Source: Archaeoglobus sp. (GTDB taxonomy: Archaea > Halobacteriota > Archaeoglobi > Archaeoglobales > Archaeoglobaceae). Taken from it: DNA of 36,360 bases. Below, in pieces: positions 23,491-32,571 of this stretch (within the stretch, counting starts at the first letter, position 1; each line of letters begins with the position of its first letter). Under the pieces are notes generated by a model, which did no database searches, was not told the origin of the DNA, and saw nothing but the letters and a program-made list of their open reading frames with translations. A program made the translations under genes and the position numbers. The stretch covers positions 1 to 36,360 of the forward strand of contig QNXS01000036.1 of assembly GCA_003978865.1 (NCBI GenBank). Reading direction: 5' to 3'.

Positions 23491-24423
23491 TTCTATGTTA
23501 GCAAGCAAATCCCTAACAGCCATTCTGACAGCTTGCTCGGAACTATACTTGGGTCTCCATCCTATTGCTTTCAGTTTTTCTATGGACAGAAGCATAACTG
23601 GCACATCGCCTTTCCAGCCCCTATCCCCCCCAGTAAATCTGAACTCCGGAGATACACCCATCTCTTCACATACGATTTCAGCTATTCTCTTTACTTTAAT
23701 TTGATCTTCACTCCCTATGTTAAATACGTTCACTCCTTCATTAGCCCTCAAACCAAAAAACATTGCCTCAACACAATCGGATATATAGATATATGATTTG
23801 TTTTGTTCTCCATTTCCGAGTATCTCAAGTTCCTTAGGATTTCTACGAAGTTTAATTATAAAATCATATATAACACCATGATTACTTCTCTTTCCAATTA
23901 CATTTGCAAAACGGTAAATCCAAGCCTGAATATTGAAAGTGTGGCAATAAGAGGAAATTAAAGCTTCGCAAGCAAGCTTCGAAGCACCGTATATTGAGAT
24001 AGGCATCGTAGGATACTCCTCCGGAGTCGGTATTTGCTTAGCTTCCCCATACACAGTGGATGTTGAGGTAAATACTATTCTATCAACACCTGTTTTTCTC
24101 ATAGCTTCCAAGACGTTGTAAGTTGCAAGCACGTTATTTTTATAAATTTCATCAGGATTTTCACTTCCAATTCTAACATCAGGATTTGCAGCTATGTGCC
24201 ATACTTCTTCAAAGTTATATTTTCTAAAAACAGATTCTACGCTATATCTATCGGCTAAATTTATCTCTACAAACTCTGCATTTGGATTAATAAAAGATAC
24301 ACCAGAAGAAAGATTATCAACGATTACTACTTCTCTACCACACTCGACAAGTCTATCAACAACATGACTGCCTATGAAGCCCGCTCCACCAGTAACAAGA
24401 GTTGCCATTAAATGAGTGTTCAA
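23476..24423 (-). CDS. NAD-dependent sugar-nucleotide epimerase/dehydratase (UDP-glucose 4-epimerase-like)
   Basis: 315 aa; TLVTGGAGFIGSHVVDRL, TSTSTVYGEA, YGASKLACEAL (YxxxK). Likely start at 24408 (MATLVTGG). Confidence 0.93.
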   Translation of the reverse strand: MNTHLMATLVTGGAGFIGSHVVDRLVECGREVVIVDNLSSGVSFINPNAEFVEINLADRYSVESVFRKYNFEEVWHIAANPDVRIGSENPDEIYKNNVLATYNVLEAMRKTGVDRIVFTSTSTVYGEAKQIPTPEEYPTMPISIYGASKLACEALISSYCHTFNIQAWIYRFANVIGKRSNHGVIYDFIIKLRRNPKELEILGNGEQNKSYIYISDCVEAMFFGLRANEGVNVFNIGSEDQIKVKRIAEIVCEEMGVSPEFRFTGGDRGWKGDVPVMLLSIEKLKAIGWRPKYSSEQAVRMAVRDLLANIESSNS

Positions 24424-24494
24424 CAGAAGGTATATATACGATTTTTGACATGAGTCACTTGCAAGTGATTAAAAAGCAAATAGAGGTGGAAAAC

Positions 24495-24719
24495 ATGCTA
24501 CCAAACCAGATGGTCAGATCCCTCATAGGAAAAGTAATCAGAGTTGAAATGAAAGGAGAAGAAAATGAGCTCGTTGGTAAGCTTGAAAGCGTTGACGACT
24601 ACATGAACATCCATATAAGCAATGCTGTGGAATACAGAAATGGAGAAAAAATTAGAAATCTCGGCACACTTGTTTTGAGGGGAAACAACGTTATACTTAT
24701 ACAGCCCTATGAGGAATAA
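24495..24719 (+). CDS. Sm-like archaeal protein (Lsm)
   Basis: MLPNQMVRSLIGKVIRVEMKGEENELVGKLESVDDYMNIHISNAVEYRNGEKIRNLGTLVLRGNNVILIQP. GAGGTG ribosome binding site upstream of ATG 24495; the track start at 24402 is probably too early. Confidence 0.94.
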   Translation: MLPNQMVRSLIGKVIRVEMKGEENELVGKLESVDDYMNIHISNAVEYRNGEKIRNLGTLVLRGNNVILIQPYEE

Positions 24720-24727
24720 AATACACT

Positions 24728-25105
24728 ATGATGGATACAAGGGATGAAATACTCAAAATCCTCGAGGAAAGAGGTAGCATACTACAGAAAGACTTGTGGA
24801 AGGAGCTCAACATAGATAGCAGTAAGTGTTCCAGAATTTTGAGGAAACTGGAAAAGGAGGGACTAATAAAAAGAATTGAGATAGTTGTTGATGGAGTTAA
24901 AACTTTTAAAATAGTTCCGGCTGGAGCCGAGGAGGAGGAAGAAGAAAAGGATGAGTTTAGCTTGCAGGCAGTAATGGAAAGAATGCAGGATGTTTCAGGT
25001 TTGCCTCCATGTTTTGGTTGTCTTGAAAAAGACTGTGAAGTGTCTTTCTGCCTCAAACTTGAAGTTTGGTTTTTAAAGAAGGTTATAAGTAATACTAACT
25101 CTTAA
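24728..25105 (+). CDS. Winged-helix transcriptional regulator-like protein with C-terminal Cys cluster
   Basis: 125 aa; DEILKILEERGSILQKDLWKELNIDSSKCSRILRKLEKEGLIKRIEI (wHTH) and PPCFGCLEKDCEVSFCLKLEVWF (CX2CX4CX4C). Confidence 0.85.
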   Translation: MMDTRDEILKILEERGSILQKDLWKELNIDSSKCSRILRKLEKEGLIKRIEIVVDGVKTFKIVPAGAEEEEEEKDEFSLQAVMERMQDVSGLPPCFGCLEKDCEVSFCLKLEVWFLKKVISNTNS

Positions 25106-25122
25106 ATACTTTCCAGCGGAAA

Positions 25123-25953
25123 TTGATTATGGATTGTTACGGTGTAATTGGACACCCTATAAAACATTCAGTCTCTCCAGCAATGCACAACGCGGCTTTT
25201 AGAGCTATGGGTATTAATGCCGTTTACGCATCATTTGATGTTAAACCTGAAGATTTGAAGAAAGCAATAGAGGGTGCAAAAGCTCTTGGTATTAAAGGAC
25301 TCAATGTAACGATTCCCCACAAAGAAGAAGTTTTAAAACTGGTAAATCCTGATGAACTTGCATCAAAGATAGGTGCTGCAAACACGTTAAAGTTCGATAA
25401 AGATATCTCAGCTTACAATACTGACGCCTATGGAGCACTAAAAGCTCTTGAAAGTGCTGGAGTCGGTGTTTCAGGAAAAACTGTGCTAATAATAGGCGCT
25501 GGAGGAGCAGCAAGAGCGATAGCATTTGCTCTTGTAGATAGAGGAGCTACAGTTGCAGTTACAAACAGGACTGAGGATAGGGGAATAAAACTGGCTCAGG
25601 ATGTAAGAAAGTACGGAGATTGTATTTTTATTTCAACAACCGAACTTGAAAAACTTAAGTTTGATATTCTGATTAACGCAACACCTGTTGGTATGAGTGG
25701 ATATATGCCCGGAAAACTACCAGTAGACGGACAGTTAATAAAGGAGGGGGTAGTTGTTTTTGATACAGTTTACAATCCTATGGAAACAGCTTTAATAAAA
25801 CTTGCAAAGATGAGAGGTTGTAAAGTCGTTTACGGAATAGATATGCTTGTTTATCAGGGAGTGAAAGCTTTTGAAATTTGGACAGGTTTAACACCACCTT
25901 TCGATGTTATGAAGAGAGCTGCGCTAAATGCTTTGGAAGATACAACACGTTAA
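25123..25953 (+). CDS. aroE: Shikimate dehydrogenase
   Basis: 276 aa; YGVIGHPIKHSVSPAMHNAAFRAMGINAVYASFDV, NVTIPHKE, GAGGAARAIAFAL. Confidence 0.97.
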   Translation: MIMDCYGVIGHPIKHSVSPAMHNAAFRAMGINAVYASFDVKPEDLKKAIEGAKALGIKGLNVTIPHKEEVLKLVNPDELASKIGAANTLKFDKDISAYNTDAYGALKALESAGVGVSGKTVLIIGAGGAARAIAFALVDRGATVAVTNRTEDRGIKLAQDVRKYGDCIFISTTELEKLKFDILINATPVGMSGYMPGKLPVDGQLIKEGVVVFDTVYNPMETALIKLAKMRGCKVVYGIDMLVYQGVKAFEIWTGLTPPFDVMKRAALNALEDTTR

Positions 25954-25984
25954 AACTTAATACTCTCGATTCTTAATTAAAAAC

Positions 25985-26767
25985 ATGGATGCTTCTCTCG
26001 CACTTAAAATTTCAAGAGAGGTTGCGAAGGCTGTAAGAGATTCTGTACTTCCAGTTGCTGGAACTGTAGAAGCCGGAGAAAATATTGGAATGGGTAAAGA
26101 TGGAACGCCAACAAAGAAAATTGACAGGCTTGCTGAAGACGCTGCAATTGAAGTTTTAAAGGAGTGGAATCTAAAAGTTGTAACAGAGGAGTCCGGAATT
26201 GTCGGTAGTGGAGACACTGTTGTTGCTTTAGACCCGGTGGATGGAACATTCAATGCTGCAAGAGGTATACCCATTTATTCAGTTTCCCTGTGCTTTGCAG
26301 AATCGAAAAATGGTACTGCAAAGTATAAAGATACATTCTTCGGATACGTCTACAATATAGCTACGGGAGATGAATACTATGCAGATGAGTTTGCCTATAA
26401 AAATAGGAGAAAGATCAAAGTTACAGAAACAGAAAGCATAGAGAAAACAAACGCAATAATGTATTATCCGCTAAAAAACTATGGATTTAAAAGAATCAGA
26501 ATTTTTGGTGCTGCATCTCTTGAGATATGCTTCGTTGCTGATGGTACGGTTGACTGCTTTATAGACATAAGAAGAGGAGCCGGCAGAGGTATGTTAAGGG
26601 TTTACGATGTTGTTGCTGGACTATATATAGCAGAAAAAGCTGGTGCCGTTGTAACAACGCCCAAAGGTAAAAGCATTAAATATAAAGAATTTACGATGGA
26701 TGAAAGATTTAAGATTGTTGTAGCTAATAAAAACTTACACAGAAAAATTATTGATATTTTAAATTGA
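25985..26767 (+). CDS. Archaeal inositol monophosphatase / fructose-1,6-bisphosphatase family
   Basis: 260 aa; VVTEESGIVG, VALDPVDGTFNAARGIPIYSVSLCFAE, GAGRGMLRVYDVVAGLYIAEKAGAVV. Confidence 0.93.
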   Translation: MDASLALKISREVAKAVRDSVLPVAGTVEAGENIGMGKDGTPTKKIDRLAEDAAIEVLKEWNLKVVTEESGIVGSGDTVVALDPVDGTFNAARGIPIYSVSLCFAESKNGTAKYKDTFFGYVYNIATGDEYYADEFAYKNRRKIKVTETESIEKTNAIMYYPLKNYGFKRIRIFGAASLEICFVADGTVDCFIDIRRGAGRGMLRVYDVVAGLYIAEKAGAVVTTPKGKSIKYKEFTMDERFKIVVANKNLHRKIIDILN

Positions 26768-26793
26768 ACACATTTTGATGGGATGGGATATAG

Positions 26794-27546
26794 ATGAAAG
26801 GAATTATTGTTTATAAACCCGGATCAGAGAAAATAGCAAATAAAGCATTTACATTTCTTGAAAGTATTGGTATTCCAGTGGATATAGCAGATAAATGTTC
26901 AAAATGCGAAAAATATGACTTCATAGTAACTGTTGGAGGAGACGGTACAATCTTAAGAACCCTTCAACAGATAAGGGATTGCCCCCCGATATTCGGAATA
27001 AACACGGGCAAGGTTGGGTTGCTGACCCATGCAACTCCAGAGAATTTCAAAGACAAGCTGAGTATAGCCCTCGAAAAAATGGAAATTGAAGAGTTCATGA
27101 GAATAGAGTGTGAGAACTTAATAGCACTCAACGAAATAGCACTTTTAACAGCAATGCCTGCAAGACTTGTAGAATTTTCGGTGTTCGTTGACGGAGTTGA
27201 AATAGACAGACTGAGAAGTGATGGTTTGCTAATTTCAACACCCATTGGCTCAACTGCTTATGCACTTTCAACAGGTGGACCAATAATAGATCCAAAAATG
27301 GAGTGCACGCTAATAGTTCCAGTAGCACCCTTCAAGCTTGGATGGAAACCTTGGATTGTTGGAAAGCAAAGAAAAGTTGAAGTTGAAGTTGTAGGTAGAC
27401 ACTGCCTGGCAATAGCCGACGGGCACACAACTTTGCAGATTGAGCCTAAAACAACTCTTTTGTTTAGAAAATCGAAATATCCCGCCAGATTCTTCAAAGT
27501 CGAAAATAGAATTGCAAGAATAATAAATATGTTACGAAATATATAA
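26794..27546 (+). CDS. nadK: NAD kinase
   Basis: 250 aa; VTVGGDGTILRTLQQI, INTGKVGLLTHA, NEIAL, DGLLISTPIGSTAYALSTGGPIIDP. Confidence 0.95.
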   Translation: MKGIIVYKPGSEKIANKAFTFLESIGIPVDIADKCSKCEKYDFIVTVGGDGTILRTLQQIRDCPPIFGINTGKVGLLTHATPENFKDKLSIALEKMEIEEFMRIECENLIALNEIALLTAMPARLVEFSVFVDGVEIDRLRSDGLLISTPIGSTAYALSTGGPIIDPKMECTLIVPVAPFKLGWKPWIVGKQRKVEVEVVGRHCLAIADGHTTLQIEPKTTLLFRKSKYPARFFKVENRIARIINMLRNI

Positions 27547-27566
27547 AAATTAATATAAATTAAAAA

Positions 27567-28733
27567 CTATTTAAAGCACAGTCCTCTAAGAAGTTTTTCA
27601 CCCTCCCTAGTACCTTTCACAACAAGCATATCCCCCGCAATTATTCTTGTTGATGCAGTCGGATTTGTCAGCCATTTGTTGTTTCTTTTTATAGCTATAA
27701 CATGCATACCCGTGTTTGTTTCAACCCTAACTTCTCCAAGCGTCTTTCCATCAAGACTTGAACCTTTCAAAACCTCAACCATAGTTATTATTTCATCAGC
27801 TTCTTTCATGGCTTCTGAAAATATGGGATGTATTTCTCTACCTTCTACGATTATCTGAGCTATTTCTTTCGCTGAATCGGCTATACATTCGCTTGCATGC
27901 GTAAGCTCCAAAACTGCAAGTAGCATGTTTAACTCCTCATCAGGTCTGTTTCTCAGGCTCTTTAAAACAAGTAGCTGTACCTCATACTTCATGTTGTCAA
28001 CTTTTTCTTCAATGTAACTTGCTTCCTGAGCTATTTTTTCATCTCTATAAAGCAGAGAAAGGTAACTTAGGTCAACAGCAAGCTCAGACAAATTTTTCAT
28101 CTCAACAAGTAGTTCAACCGCCTTTTCAAGGTTCTCTTCTAACTTGGGTTCGAATTCTTCAATTTTTCTCTCTTCGCCAGTGATAATCTTGTAAAATTTT
28201 GGAATTCCTGAAATATCCCCTTTTGCGAAAAGTACATCTCCCTTAAGTATTTTTGTATCTCTTTCCGGATCAAATATCCACTTATATCCTCTTTTTATTG
28301 CAATTACCTTCATTCCTGTGACTGTATGAAGTTTTACTTCCGCAAGTGTTTTTCCAACCACTTTAGAATTTTCGCTAACTTTTACTTTTGTCACAGTTTC
28401 TTCACTCTTTATCAAAGCTATTCTTACCATATCAGGTAGAAGTTTAACTCCTCTCAACACAAGCTCAGCTATATCTCCGGCAGCCTGACACATCTTTTGG
28501 CTTGCATTTGCAACCTGCAAGATTGTTGAAACAGATTCAGCCTCGTCAACACTTCTTGCAGCAAGGATTGAAACTATCCTTATTTGCTTTAACAGATCAT
28601 TTATTTTGTTTTCAAGGTCTATGACCTCCTCCGCTATATCTTCGCTATCAAAAAGGATTGCAGAATAGGCAAGGTCAACGATAACTTCAGATGTATCCTT
28701 TATTTCAATTAACAGATCCTTAACAGTTCGCAT
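27567..28733 (-). CDS. Tandem PhoU-like / TrkA-C (RCK_C) domain protein, likely K+ transport regulator
   Basis: 388 aa; two homologous halves, each a helical PhoU-like segment followed by an RCK_C-like segment (VTGMKVIAIKRGYKWIFDPERDTKILKGDVLFAKG and NTGMHVIAIKRNNKWLTNPTASTRIIAGDMLVVKG). Confidence 0.88.
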   Translation of the reverse strand: MRTVKDLLIEIKDTSEVIVDLAYSAILFDSEDIAEEVIDLENKINDLLKQIRIVSILAARSVDEAESVSTILQVANASQKMCQAAGDIAELVLRGVKLLPDMVRIALIKSEETVTKVKVSENSKVVGKTLAEVKLHTVTGMKVIAIKRGYKWIFDPERDTKILKGDVLFAKGDISGIPKFYKIITGEERKIEEFEPKLEENLEKAVELLVEMKNLSELAVDLSYLSLLYRDEKIAQEASYIEEKVDNMKYEVQLLVLKSLRNRPDEELNMLLAVLELTHASECIADSAKEIAQIIVEGREIHPIFSEAMKEADEIITMVEVLKGSSLDGKTLGEVRVETNTGMHVIAIKRNNKWLTNPTASTRIIAGDMLVVKGTREGEKLLRGLCFK

Positions 28734-28756
28734 TTTTAAAAAGTCTTAAGAAAGCT

Positions 28757-29758
28757 TTATTTAAGGATTTCGTAATTTTTTATCTCCAGCCTCCTCAAAA
28801 CTTCAGAAGCCTTGATAATTTCATAAATACTAACCTTCTCCATACGTGTATGACAGATTTCAAGCTTTCCCGGACCAAAAACAGCAACATCCCATCCCGC
28901 ATTATTCAGATTTACAGCATCAGTCCATGATGGCATGCAAGCTCTTTCTAACTTTATTCCTGCGGTAATTACAGCATTCTCAAGAATCTTAGCCACCTTA
29001 TGAGAAACAAACGGATTTGAAACTTCCAAAATCCTTGCTTTTCCATATTTCTCTAAGGTTTCAAGGAGTTCAAGTAGAGGTAATGGTTTTTCTGGTAGCA
29101 AGTACTCAGCTTTCAGGTAGCAGGAGTTAGGTATGGCGTAAATGTTTTCTGGAGCTGATTTAGCCTGCAGCAGATTTAGAAATGCTCCATTTTTTTCTCC
29201 AATTTTTCTGAGTTCTTCAATTAAATCCAATGCTTTTTCTATAGCATTCTCACCTGCCCAAGGAGTTGAGCCGTGAGCTTGTTTTCCTTCAATTTCAATT
29301 GAGAACTCAACTACTCCCCAGTGCTTGGAACAAATTTTTAGTTCTGTTGGTTCCATCACAACAGCCATACTTGGAGGTTTGCCCTCAACAAATTTTTTAG
29401 AGCCAAAACCTGATTCCTCCTCATCAACAAAGAGAGCACAGTTGAAATTTTTTCTTCCACTCTCCAACGCCAAAAGTATTGCAGCTATGCTTGCCTTATC
29501 GTCAGCTACTCCAGTCCCATAACAGAATTCACCATCAAAACTGAAGTTTACCTGTTTTTCCACAGTATCCATGTGAGCTGTTACCCAAATATCAGCTCCA
29601 AAATCAAGAACAACGTTCCCGACACTGTCAACTTTCGGAGAGTAGTTTAGATTTTTAAGATAGGACACTATGTACTCAGACAGTTCCTCTTCATATCCAG
29701 AAGGAGACGGAATTTTCACAAGTTCCTTCAAAAGCTCCAATGCTTTTGATGCCAGCAT
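28757..29758 (-). CDS. M20-family amino-acid deacetylase / carboxypeptidase, possibly LysK-like
   Basis: 333 aa; VTAHMDTVE, GTGVADDKASIAAILLAL, FVDEEESGFGSK, VEFSIEIEGKQAHGSTPWAGENAIEKAL. Confidence 0.88.
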   Translation of the reverse strand: MLASKALELLKELVKIPSPSGYEEELSEYIVSYLKNLNYSPKVDSVGNVVLDFGADIWVTAHMDTVEKQVNFSFDGEFCYGTGVADDKASIAAILLALESGRKNFNCALFVDEEESGFGSKKFVEGKPPSMAVVMEPTELKICSKHWGVVEFSIEIEGKQAHGSTPWAGENAIEKALDLIEELRKIGEKNGAFLNLLQAKSAPENIYAIPNSCYLKAEYLLPEKPLPLLELLETLEKYGKARILEVSNPFVSHKVAKILENAVITAGIKLERACMPSWTDAVNLNNAGWDVAVFGPGKLEICHTRMEKVSIYEIIKASEVLRRLEIKNYEILK

Positions 29759-29794
29759 TGTAATTTTTTAAACCATTAGGTATTAAAAGCTGCT

Positions 29795-30352
29795 GTGCTT
29801 AGAATACACATTAGAAATGCCACACCAGAGGATTGTGATGAATTTGTGGAATGTTATATAAAAGCATATAGAGGAATGGAAATTTACGCATACAAGTCAA
29901 AGAGAGAAATAAAACGCTACTTTCGCTGGCTTATAAAAAGAGACAGGCAGGGTGTTTTTTCAGCAGACATTTTAATTAATAATATTGAAAATAATATTGA
30001 AAATATTAAAAATACTAATAATATTAAAAATTACTTTGATAAAAATCACTTTGATCAGATTTATTTGAAAAACGCTGGCTTTCTTGCCTGCGACTCTGAA
30101 TGGTTTAGCAGGTATGAAGAAAAAATTGTTTGTGAAATTCACGAAATATTCGTCAATCCGGAATGGAGAGGTATCGGTATTGGCAGTACGCTCATGAACA
30201 AAACTATTGAGTACGCCTCAGAAAAAAAACGGGATATACTGGAGCTGTGGGTCGGAGAGAAAAACTACAGAGCAATAGCGTTTTATCAAAAATTTGGTTT
30301 TGAAGTGAAGGATAGAGCAAACCACTGGTTAAGAATGACCAAATTTATTTAG
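29795..30352 (+). CDS. GNAT-family N-acetyltransferase (RimI-like) with low-complexity insert
   Basis: 185 aa; IRNATPEDCDEFVECYIKAY, EIHEIFVNPEWRGIGIGSTLMNKTIEYA, LWVGEKNYRAIAFYQKFGFEV. GTG start. Confidence 0.9.
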   Translation: MLRIHIRNATPEDCDEFVECYIKAYRGMEIYAYKSKREIKRYFRWLIKRDRQGVFSADILINNIENNIENIKNTNNIKNYFDKNHFDQIYLKNAGFLACDSEWFSRYEEKIVCEIHEIFVNPEWRGIGIGSTLMNKTIEYASEKKRDILELWVGEKNYRAIAFYQKFGFEVKDRANHWLRMTKFI

Positions 30353-30379
30353 TCAAATACTTCCAATTGTTAAAAAAAA

Positions 30380-31054
30380 TTAAGCTGCTGTCTCTGCCTT
30401 CTCTTTCTCAGCAGCTTTGGCAACTTCCTCTTTCTGAGCCATCTTTGATTTGATCTTCTTCAATCTGATTATATTTTCCCTGTCCTGTTCTTCAAGCTTA
30501 AAGGTTATATATTTAGCAGCTTCTTTCATGCTCGGTATAACCCTATATTCCAGAGCATTAACTCTCCTCTTTGTTCTCTCAATCTCCTCTATCAACCTCT
30601 TTACTGTTGTTTCGATTTCAGCAACTTCAAGTATTGCATCAACAAGCTCTTCGTAAGCAGCAACAGCTTCATCTATCCTTGCTGTTGTGGCAATAACACC
30701 GTATTCTCTCTCTGTAACTTTTCTTCTGATTTTCTCCCTCTTCACTACCGGAACAACAACACCCATTATGTTTTTCTTCTTTATAGTAAAAGTTGGTTCG
30801 CACTGACATGATATAGCAACAGACTTTACCGCAAGAACACCATCGACAGCTTTTGCAAGAGTTATTTTCTCATTAGCCTTGCTATACTTTTCAACCATTC
30901 CTCCAATTACTTCCTTAGCCTCTTCGAGTATTTCTCTGAATTCCATTATTAACCCATCTCTTTTCATCTTAAGCAGTGCATGACCTCTTGTAGCCATCTT
31001 TATTCTCCTCTTGAGTTTTATCAACTCCATTCTCGTTGGTTTTATTTCAGCCAT
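30380..31054 (-). CDS. atpD: A-type ATP synthase subunit D
   Basis: 224 aa; PTRMELIKLKRRIKMATRGHALLKMKRDGLIMEF, EVAEIETTVKRLIEEIERTKRRVNALEYRVIP. Confidence 0.97.
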   Translation of the reverse strand: MAEIKPTRMELIKLKRRIKMATRGHALLKMKRDGLIMEFREILEEAKEVIGGMVEKYSKANEKITLAKAVDGVLAVKSVAISCQCEPTFTIKKKNIMGVVVPVVKREKIRRKVTEREYGVIATTARIDEAVAAYEELVDAILEVAEIETTVKRLIEEIERTKRRVNALEYRVIPSMKEAAKYITFKLEEQDRENIIRLKKIKSKMAQKEEVAKAAEKEKAETAA

Positions 31055-31108
31055 TGCTATCCCTCATTATTATTTTTTATATTTTTTATTTTATTATATT
31101 AAAAAAAG

Positions 31109-32530
31109 TCAGGCTGCAGCTTCAGCAGCCTCAACTTTCGTTTCACCCTTCTTCTTGTAAGCAGGATGATACTTCTCAATGTACTTCTTCTCGATCTTTG
31201 TCAGCTCACTTTCAGGTAGCATGGCTAAGAGCTCCCATCCAAGATCAAGTGTGTATTCGATATCTCTGTCTTCATACTTGCCCTGCTGAACAAATCTCTT
31301 CTCGAATTCATCGGCAAATCTTAGGAATTTTCTATCTCTTTCAGATAGAGCCTCTTCACCGACTATGGCAACAAGACCTCTTAGGTCAACACCTTCTGCG
31401 TAAGCCGCATACATCTGGTCGTTCCACTGGACATGGTCATCTCTTGTCATTCCCTCACCAATACCTTCCTTCATAAGTCTGCTTAGGGATGGTAAAACAT
31501 CTATTGGCGGGTAAATTCCCTTTGCATGCAGTTCTCTACTAAGGACAATCTGCCCCTCTGTTATATATCCTGTAAGATCAGGTATTGGATGTGTTATATC
31601 GTCTCCGGGCATTGTTAGAATCGGGAACTGGGTAATTGTACCCTTTCTACCTCTAATTCTTCCAGCTCTTTCGTATATCGTTGCAAGATCAGTATACATA
31701 TAGCCCGGATAACCTCTTCTACCGGGGACTTCTTCTCTTGCAGCCGACATCTCTCTCAGAGCTTCACAGTAGTTGGTCATGTCTGTCAGTATAACTAAGA
31801 CGTGCAAGTCGTACTCGTAAGCAAGGAATTCAGCAGCAGTAAGAGCCATTCTTGGAGTGAGAATCCTTTCTATAGCCGGATCATCAGCTAAGTTCAGGAA
31901 AACTACGGCTCTCTCAAGAGCTCCTGTTCTCTCAAAGTCCTTCATAAACTGGTAAGCTTCCTCATGCGTGATACCCATAGCAGCAAATATAACTGCAAAC
32001 TCTTCACCCCCACCTCTGACCTTAGCCTGTCTCGCTATCTGCAATGCAATGTCATTGTGAGGTAATCCAGAACCGCTGAATATAGGCAGTTTCTGACCTC
32101 TAACAAGTGTGTTCATACCATCTATAGCAGAAATACCTGTCTGTATAAATTCTCTCGGATACTGCCTAGCATAGGGGTTTATGGCAGCACCTATTATTTC
32201 TCTTCTCTCTTCTGGAACTATTTTCGGACCACCATCTATTGGGTCTCCGCTACCAGAAAGAACCCTTCCAAGCATATCCTTTGAACAAGGTAGCCTGACT
32301 ATATCTCCTGTAAACCTCACAGTAGATGAGGAATCTATACCTCTCGTACCCTCAAAGACCTGAACTACAACAACTTCCTTTGATGTATCAAGAACCTGTC
32401 CTCTCTTAACACTCCCATCCGGCAAGGTAATCGTAACAAGCTCACCAAAACCCACAGGCTCTGTCTTCTCAACAAATATCAGGGGTCCAGCAATCTTGTT
32501 TATCGTCTTATACTCCTTCATCTCCACCAC
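31109..32530 (-). CDS. atpB: A-type ATP synthase subunit B
   Basis: 473 aa; [93 protein letters not shown] 32521 is a likely start. Confidence 0.98.
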   Translation of the reverse strand: MVEMKEYKTINKIAGPLIFVEKTEPVGFGELVTITLPDGSVKRGQVLDTSKEVVVVQVFEGTRGIDSSSTVRFTGDIVRLPCSKDMLGRVLSGSGDPIDGGPKIVPEERREIIGAAINPYARQYPREFIQTGISAIDGMNTLVRGQKLPIFSGSGLPHNDIALQIARQAKVRGGGEEFAVIFAAMGITHEEAYQFMKDFERTGALERAVVFLNLADDPAIERILTPRMALTAAEFLAYEYDLHVLVILTDMTNYCEALREMSAAREEVPGRRGYPGYMYTDLATIYERAGRIRGRKGTITQFPILTMPGDDITHPIPDLTGYITEGQIVLSRELHAKGIYPPIDVLPSLSRLMKEGIGEGMTRDDHVQWNDQMYAAYAEGVDLRGLVAIVGEEALSERDRKFLRFADEFEKRFVQQGKYEDRDIEYTLDLGWELLAMLPESELTKIEKKYIEKYHPAYKKKGETKVEAAEAAA

Positions 32531-32571
32531 CTTTTTTACAAACTAAAAATAAACCAATAAATAAATCAAAT

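Noticed and set aside
24697-25056. 119-aa minus-strand ORF antisense to the HTH protein
   Set aside because: Ser/Leu-rich shadow frame; the plus-strand HTH has clear domain logic and operon context.
29970-30060. Repeat-like AT tract considered as a CRISPR array or regulatory repeat
   Set aside because: Units are short, irregular and in-frame inside a GNAT gene; no spacer structure.
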